Assembly (NCBI RefSeq): GCF_009676955.1
Contig: NZ_CP045696.1
Location: 372,001-436,000, forward strand
DNA: 64,000 nt
DNA from: Sodaliphilus pleomorphus
GTDB lineage: Bacteria > Bacteroidota > Bacteroidia > Bacteroidales > Muribaculaceae
Direction: 5' to 3'
Made by a program: the position numbers and the translations under genes. The notes under the pieces are model-generated. The model did not search any database and was not told the DNA's origin. It was given only the letters and a program-made list of their open reading frames with translations. Position 1 is the stretch's first letter, and every line of letters begins with the position of its first letter. Of the stretch, positions 1-8,389 are shown piece by piece.

Positions 1-1
1 G

Positions 2-928
2 GCAGAGATTCTCCAGCCACAGCCAGACGAGAGCATCTATGACCCAACATGTGGTAGTGGAGGTATGCTTGTGAAGTGTCTCGACTTCCTTCGTCAGAAG
101 GGACAGCCTTGGCAAGGTGTAAAAGTGTTCGGGCAGGAGATCAATGCTCTGACATCTGCTATTGCCCGCATGAATCTCTACCTGAATGGCGTGGAGGATT
201 TCAGTATTGTCCGTAAAGATACGCTGGCACATCCAGCCTTCGTAGATGGAAGCCATTTGAGGAAGTTTGATATAGTGCTGGCTAATCCGCCGTACAGTAT
301 AAGTGAATGGAACCGTCCGGCTTTTGAAAATGACAAGTGGGGAAGAAATATGTGGGGAACACCTCCGCAAGGGAGAGCGGATTATGCATTCATTCAGCAC
401 ATTATTGCTTCAATGAATGACGAACATGGGCGTTGTGCCATTCTTTTGCCTCACGGAATATTATTTAGGAATGAAGAGTCGGATGTCAGGAAAGGGTTTG
501 TCCTTTCTGATAAGATTGAGGCGGTGATAGGCCTTGGGCCAAATCTATTTTATAACGCCCCAATGGAGGCATGTGTTTTGATATGTAATAATCGAAAGAA
601 AAAAGAATTGAAAGACAAGGTCATCTTCATCAATGCCAAGTATGAAGTAACACGCAAGAATGCCGAAAGTTTCTTGGAGGACAATCACATCAAGAAAATA
701 ATAGAAGCATACAAAAGTGTAAACGACATAGCAGATTTTAAGCGGTTGGTTGACATCGAGGAAATAGAGAAGAATCGTTTTGACTTAAGCATTCAAAAGT
801 ATGTGTATATCAGCGAAATAAACAAAACGGAAAATATTACGTTTGAAGGGGCATACGAAACATGGTGTAAGTGCCATTCTTCGATGACCAATTCTATAGA
901 CCATTTAATTGAAATGTTAGGCTCATGA
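2..928 (+). CDS. hsdM: Type I restriction-modification methyltransferase subunit HsdM (5' end outside window)
   Basis: C-terminal part of an N6-adenine DNA methylase that, with HsdS, methylates adenines in the split recognition site. The reading frame is open from the first bases of the window, so the gene starts upstream. Two methylase motifs are visible: the SAM-binding DPTCGSGG (nt 41-64) and the catalytic NPPY (nt 284-295). The stop TGA overlaps the hsdS start by 4 nt (ATGA), which indicates translational coupling. Everything downstream to hsdR is on the same strand. Identification as HsdM is secure from the motifs and neighbours; the recognition sequence cannot be deduced. Confidence 0.95.
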   Translation, partial: AEILQPQPDESIYDPTCGSGGMLVKCLDFLRQKGQPWQGVKVFGQEINALTSAIARMNLYLNGVEDFSIVRKDTLAHPAFVDGSHLRKFDIVLANPPYSISEWNRPAFENDKWGRNMWGTPPQGRADYAFIQHIIASMNDEHGRCAILLPHGILFRNEESDVRKGFVLSDKIEAVIGLGPNLFYNAPMEACVLICNNRKKKELKDKVIFINAKYEVTRKNAESFLEDNHIKKIIEAYKSVNDIADFKRLVDIEEIEKNRFDLSIQKYVYISEINKTENITFEGAYETWCKCHSSMTNSIDHLIEMLGS

Positions 929-2061
929 ACTATCGATTTGACGAAATAGCTTTCAATAGCACAGCAAAGAAAACCCCTACCGAATCTGACAAAGAGCATT
1001 ATATCGGATTGGAGCACATTGATAGCGAGTGTTTAGAAATCACTCGCTGGGGTTCTGATGTTGCTCCTATTGGTGAGAAGTTAATCATGAAAAAGGGGGA
1101 TGTCTTGTTTGGTAAGCGACGTGCATACCAAAGGAAACTTGCCATTGCGCCATTTGATGGTATATTCTCAGCTCACGGAATGGTGCTTCGACCAAACGAA
1201 GAAGTAATTGATAAGAACTATTTCCCGTTTTTCATGAGCTCCGACTTGTTTATGGAGAGAGCCGTCCAAATCTCTGTTGGAGGTCTATCACCGACCATCA
1301 ATTGGAAAGACCTTCGTGAACAGGAGTTCTCCCTTCCTTCTCTTGGAGAACAAAAGCTTCTTGCAGATAAGCTTTGGGCGGCTTATCGTCTGAAGGAATC
1401 ATACAAGAAGCTTCTTGCAGCCACTGAGGAAATGGTGAAATCGCAATTTATCGAGATGTTTGGGAATCCATTATCATCAATTCAAAGATACTCGCTCAAG
1501 AAACTTGGCGATTGTTGTGAATTGAATCCAAGAAGACCAAATCTGTCTCTCAAAGATACTGATAAAGTTTCATTTGTTCCTATGCCATCAGTTAGCGAAA
1601 ATGGTTGTCTTCAGGATGTTACCGATGAAGAATATGGAAAAGTCAAAAAGGGCTTTACGTATTTTGAGAATGGTGATGTCTTATTTGCAAAGATAACTCC
1701 TTGCATGGAAAATGGTAAAGGGGCTATTGCAGAAGGACTTACGAATAACATAGGCATGGGTTCCACAGAGTTCCATGTTCTTAGACCCATAGAAGAACTA
1801 TCTAGTCCTTATTGATTGTTGGCTTTAACCAGATTACAGATTTTTAGAGAAAGAGCCCGTAAGAATATGACTGGAACTGGAGGACAGAAACGAGTGCCTG
1901 CAAATTATCTTGAGAACTTCATGGTAGGCCTTCCTCCAATTGAAGAACAAAGCAGGTTTGAGAACATCTACAAACAGGCCGATAAATCAGGATTTGAACT
2001 TCGTAAATCAATCGTGTCTATTGATAAAGTAATCAAAAGTTTAATCAACGAAAATCTATAG
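925..2061 (+). pseudogene. hsdS: Specificity subunit HsdS, interrupted by an in-frame TGA
   Basis: HsdS selects the DNA target through two recognition domains (TRDs) separated by conserved helices. TRD1 spans about residues 1-150, then a helical spacer ending in SQFIEMFG, then TRD2. The frame stops at a TGA (nt 1813-1815) in SSPY*LLALTR and continues in the same frame to 2061. The downstream cassette at 4769-5350 has SSPYWLLALTR at the same place, so this is a TGG-to-TGA change. As written the product is a 296-residue protein cut inside TRD2, probably unable to bind its second half-site. Read-through, RNA-level repair or replacement from the downstream cassette could restore it. Confidence 0.85.
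1441..1463 (+). repeat. 23-bp direct repeat at the hsdS cassette boundaries (three copies)
   Basis: The 23-bp sequence encoding SQFIEMFG occurs at 1441-1463, 4208-4230 and 4769-4791, always on the + strand and always at the start of a TRD cassette. Copies 1 and 3 sit in longer stretches of near identity (about 600 bp), while copy 2 diverges immediately after the repeat. Each cassette ends with a similar QADKSG-coding stretch. Such boundaries are where hsdS TRDs are exchanged in known shuffling loci. I found no inverted copy in this region, so simple inversion within the window is not predicted. Confidence 0.8.
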
Positions 2062-2084
2062 GTTTACAGAAAAGTATTAATATT

Positions 2085-3170
2085 ATGAGTTTAGTGCATT
2101 TCTTTAAAACTTTATTTATGAAAAATAAATCTTCAAATAATAATGATGATGTATTTGACTGGGAGGTTTATGAAAAGGCCATTGCAGATGATCCATTGCA
2201 TCCAGTTTTTGAATGTAGAAAATTGCTGGAAGATTTCTCTGATAACAACATCATTAGACTATATGATAGTATTAATGCTTTCCTCTTCCAAGACATCCAA
2301 TTCGAGAAAGTAATTTCTATCATGCCAATGTGGGTGTGCGATGAAGGCATTAATCCCGAAGGATGTTCCTCAAAATTTTTTTACGAGAAGTTGAGAACAA
2401 AGGCAACTCATCCTGTATTTAATAAATTTATCTACTATTATGATTTGTGGAGCCTTGTGGCTGCTATTCAAGATAGAATATCGGCTGTAATGCTATATAT
2501 GCAAGAATTTTACAAATTTGTGCCTTGCAAGATGAATTATAAGCCTGAGCAATACACATCAGGTTCTAGACAAGGAGGTGAACGCGAGACGCACGCTCAT
2601 GTACTTCTGAATAGCATATTTGTGTCTTACGCCTCCATATTTGACTTACTTTCCAAAATAGCAGTTGAGCAATTTATGTTTGACCAATACGACTTTACTA
2701 ATTATAAGGATATGCATTGTAAAAAAGAAAAGGCTATGTATAAGCCTAATATACAGAATATCGATCCATCTCTCAAGCAAAATGGGTTGTTGTTCACAGA
2801 TCCAGAGGTTGTAAGGAAGTTTGAGACATTTAGAAATGAATATGTTCATAATGGTCCTTGGGATTTAAGGAGTTGTATTTATTATACTGCCGTAAATGGT
2901 GAGCCAGCGGATGTGATAATCTACAGTCCAGATATGGTTGATGGTCATTTTGTAACATCTGGTTCACGCAATAAGTTCTATTCGCAGAATAACAGAATTA
3001 ATGAACAACTTCCGGATATGATAAAGGAGGCAACACAGATTCTGATGCAAACTGTTGATCAGATTTCGGTTCTTTATCAGCAGCAGACCGTCCGTAAAGT
3101 AGATCCAAAGCTAACAGAGGAATATCTTAACGCTATAAAGGATTATTATAAGAGTTTGATAAACAATTAA
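2085..3170 (+). CDS. HEPN-like protein of unknown function in the hsd locus
   Basis: 361 residues, no signal peptide or membrane segment. The clearest motif is R250-NEYV-H255, matching the R-x4-6-H signature of HEPN nucleases, preceded by predicted helices around residues 165-200 (HAHVLLNSIFVSYASIFDLL) that resemble other HEPN-like families. HEPN proteins are often RNases in defence and toxin-antitoxin systems, but I cannot show that this one cleaves RNA. It starts 24 nt after hsdS and lies between hsdS and the recombinase, an insertion not needed for restriction itself. Family assignment is inference from one motif and context. Confidence 0.55.
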   Translation: MSLVHFFKTLFMKNKSSNNNDDVFDWEVYEKAIADDPLHPVFECRKLLEDFSDNNIIRLYDSINAFLFQDIQFEKVISIMPMWVCDEGINPEGCSSKFFYEKLRTKATHPVFNKFIYYYDLWSLVAAIQDRISAVMLYMQEFYKFVPCKMNYKPEQYTSGSRQGGERETHAHVLLNSIFVSYASIFDLLSKIAVEQFMFDQYDFTNYKDMHCKKEKAMYKPNIQNIDPSLKQNGLLFTDPEVVRKFETFRNEYVHNGPWDLRSCIYYTAVNGEPADVIIYSPDMVDGHFVTSGSRNKFYSQNNRINEQLPDMIKEATQILMQTVDQISVLYQQQTVRKVDPKLTEEYLNAIKDYYKSLINN

Positions 3171-3216
3171 AGTAATACAAGGTCACGTTAATTAAATAAT
3201 CAAAGCATATAAAAGT

Positions 3217-4203
3217 ATGATTGACAACTTAATTAATGAAATAGAACAGGCGATGCTCAATGTTCTTGACAATGAGCAGTTAAGCCAGTTGCGAAAGGTG
3301 CTTGATTACACCTTCCGCAATATTTCCGTGACCAAGAAGGATTCTGTAAACACAGAAAGTAACAACCAGGCTCTTATTGACAATTTCATTTCTGCCAAAA
3401 AGGTGGAGGGGTGCTCAGATAAGTCAATCTCCTACTACAAGAGCACCATCAATAATGCGCTATTGAAGATTAAGAAAGAAGTTGTTCATATCACCACCGA
3501 CGACCTGCGAGGCTATTTGAACCAGTATCAGGAAGAAAGTGGTGCAAGTAAGGTGACGGTTGACAACATCCGTCGTATTCTTTCAAGCTTCTTCTCATGG
3601 TTGGAAGAAGAGAACTACATCGTCAAGAGTCCTGTACGGCGAATACATAAAGTAAAAGTTGGCAAGACTGTAAAGGAAACCTATACAGATGAAGCCTTAG
3701 AGCAGATGCGCGACCATTGCTCCAATATACGTGACCTTGCTCTAATAGATCTGCTCGCTTCCACAGGAATGAGAGTAGGCGAACTGGTCCGGCTTAATAG
3801 AAATGATATAGACTATCAGAACAGAGAGTGTATTGTTACAGGTAAGGGCGATAAGCAACGAAAGGTTTACTTCGATGCTCGTACCAAGATACACCTTCAG
3901 AAGTATGTGAATAGCCGAACGGACACGAACGAAGCTCTGTTTGTATCGCTGTTAGCTCCAAATGAACGGCTCCAAATCAGTGGAGTCGAAATACGTCTTC
4001 GTCGACTTGGGCGAGAATTGAACATTCCTAAAGTTCATCCTCACAAGTTCCATCGTACCCTCGCTACAATGGCAATAGATAAAGGAATGCCTATAGAGCA
4101 AGTCCAGCATCTTCTTGGCCATCAAAGTCTCGATACAACATTGCAATATGCGATGGTGAATCAGAATAATGTTAAGTTGTCTCACCATAAATTCATTGGA
4201 TAG
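3217..4203 (+). CDS. Tyrosine recombinase of the hsdS locus, with altered HxxR motif
   Basis: 328-residue XerC/D-like integrase: N-terminal SAM-like core-binding domain (about residues 50-140) and a C-terminal catalytic domain. Catalytic residues visible are R186 (STGMR), a lysine in the GKGDK hairpin (about 210-213), H276, H302 (LLGH) and nucleophile Y311 (QYAMV). The second arginine box reads HKFHRT; close relatives usually read HKFRRT, so the HxxR arginine appears replaced by His279. Its stop codon directly precedes the downstream hsdS. In related loci such recombinases shuffle hsdS TRD cassettes. Activity of this copy is doubtful because of the substitution. Confidence 0.88.
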   Translation: MIDNLINEIEQAMLNVLDNEQLSQLRKVLDYTFRNISVTKKDSVNTESNNQALIDNFISAKKVEGCSDKSISYYKSTINNALLKIKKEVVHITTDDLRGYLNQYQEESGASKVTVDNIRRILSSFFSWLEEENYIVKSPVRRIHKVKVGKTVKETYTDEALEQMRDHCSNIRDLALIDLLASTGMRVGELVRLNRNDIDYQNRECIVTGKGDKQRKVYFDARTKIHLQKYVNSRTDTNEALFVSLLAPNERLQISGVEIRLRRLGRELNIPKVHPHKFHRTLATMAIDKGMPIEQVQHLLGHQSLDTTLQYAMVNQNNVKLSHHKFIG

Positions 4204-4204
4204 T

Positions 4205-5350
4205 ATGTCGCAATTTATCGAGATGTTTGGAACAGTTGAATCGACAAAGCCACTTACAGATTATATTGAAGTCTCATTTCCTGGTGAATGGGGCCAAGAA
4301 GATAAAGAAGGCTCTGGTGTTAAGGTAATTAGAACAACCAACTTCACTAATAATGGCAAGTTGGATTTATCTGATGTTGTCACTAGAGATATTGATTCAG
4401 TAAAGGTAGAGAAGAAGAAACTTTCCAAGGCCGACATCATACTAGAACGGTCAGGTGGAACAAATGAAAATCCTGTCGGCAGAGTCGTTTATTTCGAGGA
4501 AGATGGAGTGTATCTGTTCAACAATTTTACTCAGCTTCTCAGATGTAAAGAAGGTGTCAACTCCCTTTTTATATTCTATTCGTTGTTCAACTATTATCAG
4601 ATGAATAAGAATGTGATAAGAAGCATGGGTAATAAGACAACTGGCATCCAAAACTTAAAAATGGATAGGTATTGGCAAATTCCTATTGCCGATGTGTCTA
4701 TTGAACGCCAGAAAGAGTTTGAAACCATCTATCGTCAGGCCGACAAATCAGGATTTGACGGGCTCAAATCGCAATTTATCGAGATGTTTGGGAATCCATT
4801 ATCATCAGTTCAAAGATACCCGCTCAAGAAACTTGGCGATTGTTGCGAACTAAATCCAAGAAGGCCAAGTCTGGATCTAGAAGATACAGATAATATTTCA
4901 TTTGTACCAATGCCATCGGTTAGTGAAAATGGCTATCTTCAGGATGTTGCAGATGAAGAATATGGAAAAGTCAAGAAGGGCTTTACGTATTTTGAAAATG
5001 GAGATGTCTTGTTCGCAAAGATAACTCCTTGCATGGAAAATGGCAAAGGTGCTATTGCAGAAGGACTTACGAATAACATTGGCATGGGTTCCACAGAGTT
5101 CCATGTTCTTAGACCTATAGAAGGAGTATCTAGTCCATATTGGTTGTTGGCTTTAACCAGATTGCCGATTTTTAGAGAAAGAGCCAGCAAGAATATGACT
5201 GGAACTGGAGGACAGAAACGAGTGCCTGCATATTATCTTGAAAACTTCATGGTAGGTCTTCCTCCAATTGAAGGACAAAACAGGTTTGAAAACATCTATA
5301 AACAGGCCGATAAATCAGGATCTGTCCTGCAATATAGAATCGCATGTTAA
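4205..5350 (+). CDS. hsdS: Second HsdS-like gene made of two TRD cassettes
   Basis: 381 residues from ATG 4205, which begins MSQFIEMFG, i.e. at the cassette repeat; a start at 4169 would overlap the recombinase gene. It carries a first TRD (to about residue 185) unrelated to those of the upstream hsdS, then SQFIEMFGNP and a second TRD that is a close copy of the upstream TRD2 but without its nonsense codon. It ends at QADKSGSVLQYRIAC, lacking the final helix seen in the upstream gene. It may be a silent cassette store, or a free-standing HsdS, since two TRDs and 381 residues is normal HsdS size. It is 24 nt upstream of hsdR. Confidence 0.8.
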   Translation: MSQFIEMFGTVESTKPLTDYIEVSFPGEWGQEDKEGSGVKVIRTTNFTNNGKLDLSDVVTRDIDSVKVEKKKLSKADIILERSGGTNENPVGRVVYFEEDGVYLFNNFTQLLRCKEGVNSLFIFYSLFNYYQMNKNVIRSMGNKTTGIQNLKMDRYWQIPIADVSIERQKEFETIYRQADKSGFDGLKSQFIEMFGNPLSSVQRYPLKKLGDCCELNPRRPSLDLEDTDNISFVPMPSVSENGYLQDVADEEYGKVKKGFTYFENGDVLFAKITPCMENGKGAIAEGLTNNIGMGSTEFHVLRPIEGVSSPYWLLALTRLPIFRERASKNMTGTGGQKRVPAYYLENFMVGLPPIEGQNRFENIYKQADKSGSVLQYRIAC

Positions 5351-5374
5351 ACGAAAATAAAAATACAACATATT

Positions 5375-8302
5375 ATGGCATACTTTAATGAAGAAAATAC
5401 CGTTGAGCAGATGCTCATCAATGCCACAGGAAAGTGTGGCTGGATTTATGTGGAGCCGCAGGAAGTTCCACGATTGCCTGACGAAGTACTGGTGACAGAA
5501 TGGCTTGTCACAGCACTGAGGCGGCTTAACCCCATCACTGAAGACCAGGCTGCACAGGTGGTTTACAGACTTCGGGCTGCATGTAGCATTGGCACTAATC
5601 ATGAAGAGTTGATTAACGCTAATGACCGTTTCCGTCGCTTGTTGTTTGAGGAAAACTCCTATCCTTTCGGCGAGGATGGCGAGAATATCAACATCCGCTT
5701 CTTCAGCGACAAACCGTCAGAGAACCGCTGTGTAGTCACCAATCAATGGGAGTTCCCTCGCAAGAGCAAGGAGGGCGGCAAACGTCTTGACCTGGTATAT
5801 ATCATCAATGGCATACCGATGGTAATTGGTGAAGCCAAGACACCAGTCAAATCTTCTGTGACATGGGCTGATGGTGCTACGGATATCCTTCACTATCAGA
5901 AGAGCATCCCAGAAATGTTTGTACCAAACATCCTCACTTTCGCCAGCGAAGGACGCGAACTGCAATATGCAGGTGTAGGTTGCCCAGTGGATAAATGGGG
6001 ACCTTGGTTTGCCGATGAAGAGCGTCGGCACGGAACGCTCGAAGATGTGGAGCACAACTACATTTCACTGATTACACCTGAACGTGTGCTTGACATCTAT
6101 CGCTATTATACGGTTTTCACTGGTGCCACGGGTGGCAGGAAGATAAAGATTGTATGCCGTTATCAGCAGTATCTTGGTGGTGAAGCCATCGTGCAGCGAG
6201 TATTGGGTACATACCGTGCTGGAAAGGGTCCGAGGAAAGGACTCATCTGGCATTTCCAGGGTTCGGGTAAGTCGTGGCTCATGGTGTTCGCTGCCCAGAA
6301 ACTACGCCGCCAGAATGACCTGAAGGCTCCGACTGTAGTAATTGTAGATGACCGTATTGACTTGGAAGACCAGATTACAGGTGACTTTACCCGTGCCGAA
6401 ATCCCGAATGTGGATGGCATATCGACCAAAGAAGAACTGGAAACCAAGATTCACCAGCGTAAGATTCTCATCACTACTATCTTTAAGTTTGGTGACCTAA
6501 ACGATGGTGAGGTGATTGATGACCGAGACAATATCATCCTGCTTATGGACGAGGCACACCGTACTCAGGAAGGCGACCTCGGAAAGAAGATGCGCACGGC
6601 ACTGCCCAATGCTTTCTTTTTCGGATTGACGGGTACGCCGATCAATCGCAATGACCACAACACTTTTGCATGCTTCGGTAGCGAAGAAGACGAGTATGGC
6701 TATATCTCGAAATATACTTTCCAGGACTCAGTCGATGACGGAGCTACGCTGGAGCTGAACTTCAAGACGGTTCCTGTTGAGATGCACCTTGACGAGGCAA
6801 AGCTTCAGGAAGAGTTTGATGCGCTGACCGACCAGATAAGCGAGGAAGACAAGCAAGAACTGGTACGGCGCACAAGTGTAGAGGCCTTCTTTACGGCAGA
6901 CAAGCGTATCAATGATGTATGCAAATACATCGTCAACCACTTCCGCGAGTATATCGAGCCAACGGGTATGAAGGCACAGGTAGTAGTGTATAATCGTGAC
7001 TGCTGCGTAAAGTACAAGAAGGCCATTGATGCTTTACTTGGTACAGACGATCAGACAACCATTGTGATGCATACTGCCGGCGACAAGGCTGATGAGTATA
7101 AGGCATACAAGCGTAGCCGCGACAAGGAAAAGAAGTTGCTCGACCAATTCCGCGACCCGCTATCACCACTAAAGTTCGTCATCGTGACCTCTAAACTGCT
7201 GACAGGCTTTGATGCACCCATCCTACAGTGCATGTATTTGGATAAGCCGATGAAGAATCACACGCTGCTACAGGCTATCTGTCGTACCAACCGCACTTAT
7301 AACGAGAACAAGAAGTGCGGATTGATAGTAGACTTTGTCGGTGTGTTTGAGGATGTAGCCAAGAGCCTTGCCTTCGATGAGGAAAGCGTTAAGACCATCA
7401 TCAAGAATATGGACGAGATAAAAGCACTTATCCCCACATTCATGCAAGAATGTATTCAGTTCTTCCCCGGCATTGACCGCACCATTGGTGGATGGGAAGG
7501 ACTGACGGCTGCCCAGCAATGCCTGAAGGAAGAAGGTGTGAAGACAAACTTCGCACGCCACTTCGCACGTCTGGCAAAAGCTTGGGAGATTGTTTCTCCA
7601 GACGAATTCCTGGCTCCATATTCAAGTGATTACACTTGGCTGGCGCAGGTATATCAGAGTGTGCGTCCTGTAAGTGGCGGTAACCTTATTTGGACTTTGC
7701 TCGGTGCTAAGACCATCGAGATTATCCACAATAACATTGATACCATCGACATAGGTACACCACTGGAAGATCTTGTTGTGGACGCTGATATCATTGACTC
7801 CGTATTGGAAGATGAGAAAAAGCGCGAGAAGAAGATTATCGAGGTGGAGAAGATGCTGAAGATTCGACTGGGTGTACATAAGGGTGACCCGAAGTTCAAA
7901 AAGTTTGCCGACAAGCTGGATGAACTGCGCGAACGTATGGAGCAGAACTTGATATCGAGCATTGACTTCCTGAAACAACTGTTGCAGATGGCCCGTGAAT
8001 TGCTGGAAGCAGAGAAGGAAATAGAGAAACCGATGGACAAGCGTGCTCAGGCAAGAGCAGCGTTGACCGACCTCTTCCAGAGCATCAAATCTGAAGAAAC
8101 GCCCATCATTGTTGAACAAGTGGTGAACGACATCGATAATGAAGTGGTCAATATCATCCGACAGTTCAACGATGCATTCCAGAGTGTCACAGCTCGTCGC
8201 GAAATCAAGAAGAAGCTACGAGCCATTCTTCGGATTAAGTACCAAATCAAAGACAACGAGGTCTTCGAGAAAGCGTACAACTATATTGAGATGTACTATT
8301 AA
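5375..8302 (+). CDS. hsdR: Type I restriction endonuclease subunit HsdR
   Basis: 975-residue motor and nuclease subunit that translocates DNA and cuts far from unmethylated sites. The N-terminal PD-(D/E)xK nuclease motif is D139...E153-A-K155. The SF2 helicase follows: Walker A GSGKS (296-300), DEAH (392-395), LTGTP, and late helicase motifs including ICRTNRTYNENK. Length and domain order fit a complete HsdR. The C-terminal third is rich in charged helices, as expected for the HsdM-contact region. No frameshift is seen, so restriction capability depends on whether an intact HsdS is made; this matters because the upstream hsdS is broken. Confidence 0.95.
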   Translation: MAYFNEENTVEQMLINATGKCGWIYVEPQEVPRLPDEVLVTEWLVTALRRLNPITEDQAAQVVYRLRAACSIGTNHEELINANDRFRRLLFEENSYPFGEDGENINIRFFSDKPSENRCVVTNQWEFPRKSKEGGKRLDLVYIINGIPMVIGEAKTPVKSSVTWADGATDILHYQKSIPEMFVPNILTFASEGRELQYAGVGCPVDKWGPWFADEERRHGTLEDVEHNYISLITPERVLDIYRYYTVFTGATGGRKIKIVCRYQQYLGGEAIVQRVLGTYRAGKGPRKGLIWHFQGSGKSWLMVFAAQKLRRQNDLKAPTVVIVDDRIDLEDQITGDFTRAEIPNVDGISTKEELETKIHQRKILITTIFKFGDLNDGEVIDDRDNIILLMDEAHRTQEGDLGKKMRTALPNAFFFGLTGTPINRNDHNTFACFGSEEDEYGYISKYTFQDSVDDGATLELNFKTVPVEMHLDEAKLQEEFDALTDQISEEDKQELVRRTSVEAFFTADKRINDVCKYIVNHFREYIEPTGMKAQVVVYNRDCCVKYKKAIDALLGTDDQTTIVMHTAGDKADEYKAYKRSRDKEKKLLDQFRDPLSPLKFVIVTSKLLTGFDAPILQCMYLDKPMKNHTLLQAICRTNRTYNENKKCGLIVDFVGVFEDVAKSLAFDEESVKTIIKNMDEIKALIPTFMQECIQFFPGIDRTIGGWEGLTAAQQCLKEEGVKTNFARHFARLAKAWEIVSPDEFLAPYSSDYTWLAQVYQSVRPVSGGNLIWTLLGAKTIEIIHNNIDTIDIGTPLEDLVVDADIIDSVLEDEKKREKKIIEVEKMLKIRLGVHKGDPKFKKFADKLDELRERMEQNLISSIDFLKQLLQMARELLEAEKEIEKPMDKRAQARAALTDLFQSIKSEETPIIVEQVVNDIDNEVVNIIRQFNDAFQSVTARREIKKKLRAILRIKYQIKDNEVFEKAYNYIEMYY

Positions 8303-8308
8303 ACAGCG

Positions 8309-8365
8309 ATGACTAAAGAGATTACATTGGAAGAAAAGCTCAACAAAGTCATTTCCGCAGCATAA
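8309..8365 (+). CDS. Possible 18-residue peptide or gene relic after hsdR
   Basis: A short open frame reads MTKEITLEEKLNKVISAA, 6 nt after the hsdR stop. It resembles the first residues of some methylase subunits and could be a relic of rearrangement, or a chance frame. No ribosome-binding signal or conservation can be judged here, so confidence is low. Confidence 0.2.
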   Translation: MTKEITLEEKLNKVISAA

Positions 8366-8389
8366 AATAATAATAAAACATATATTAAA

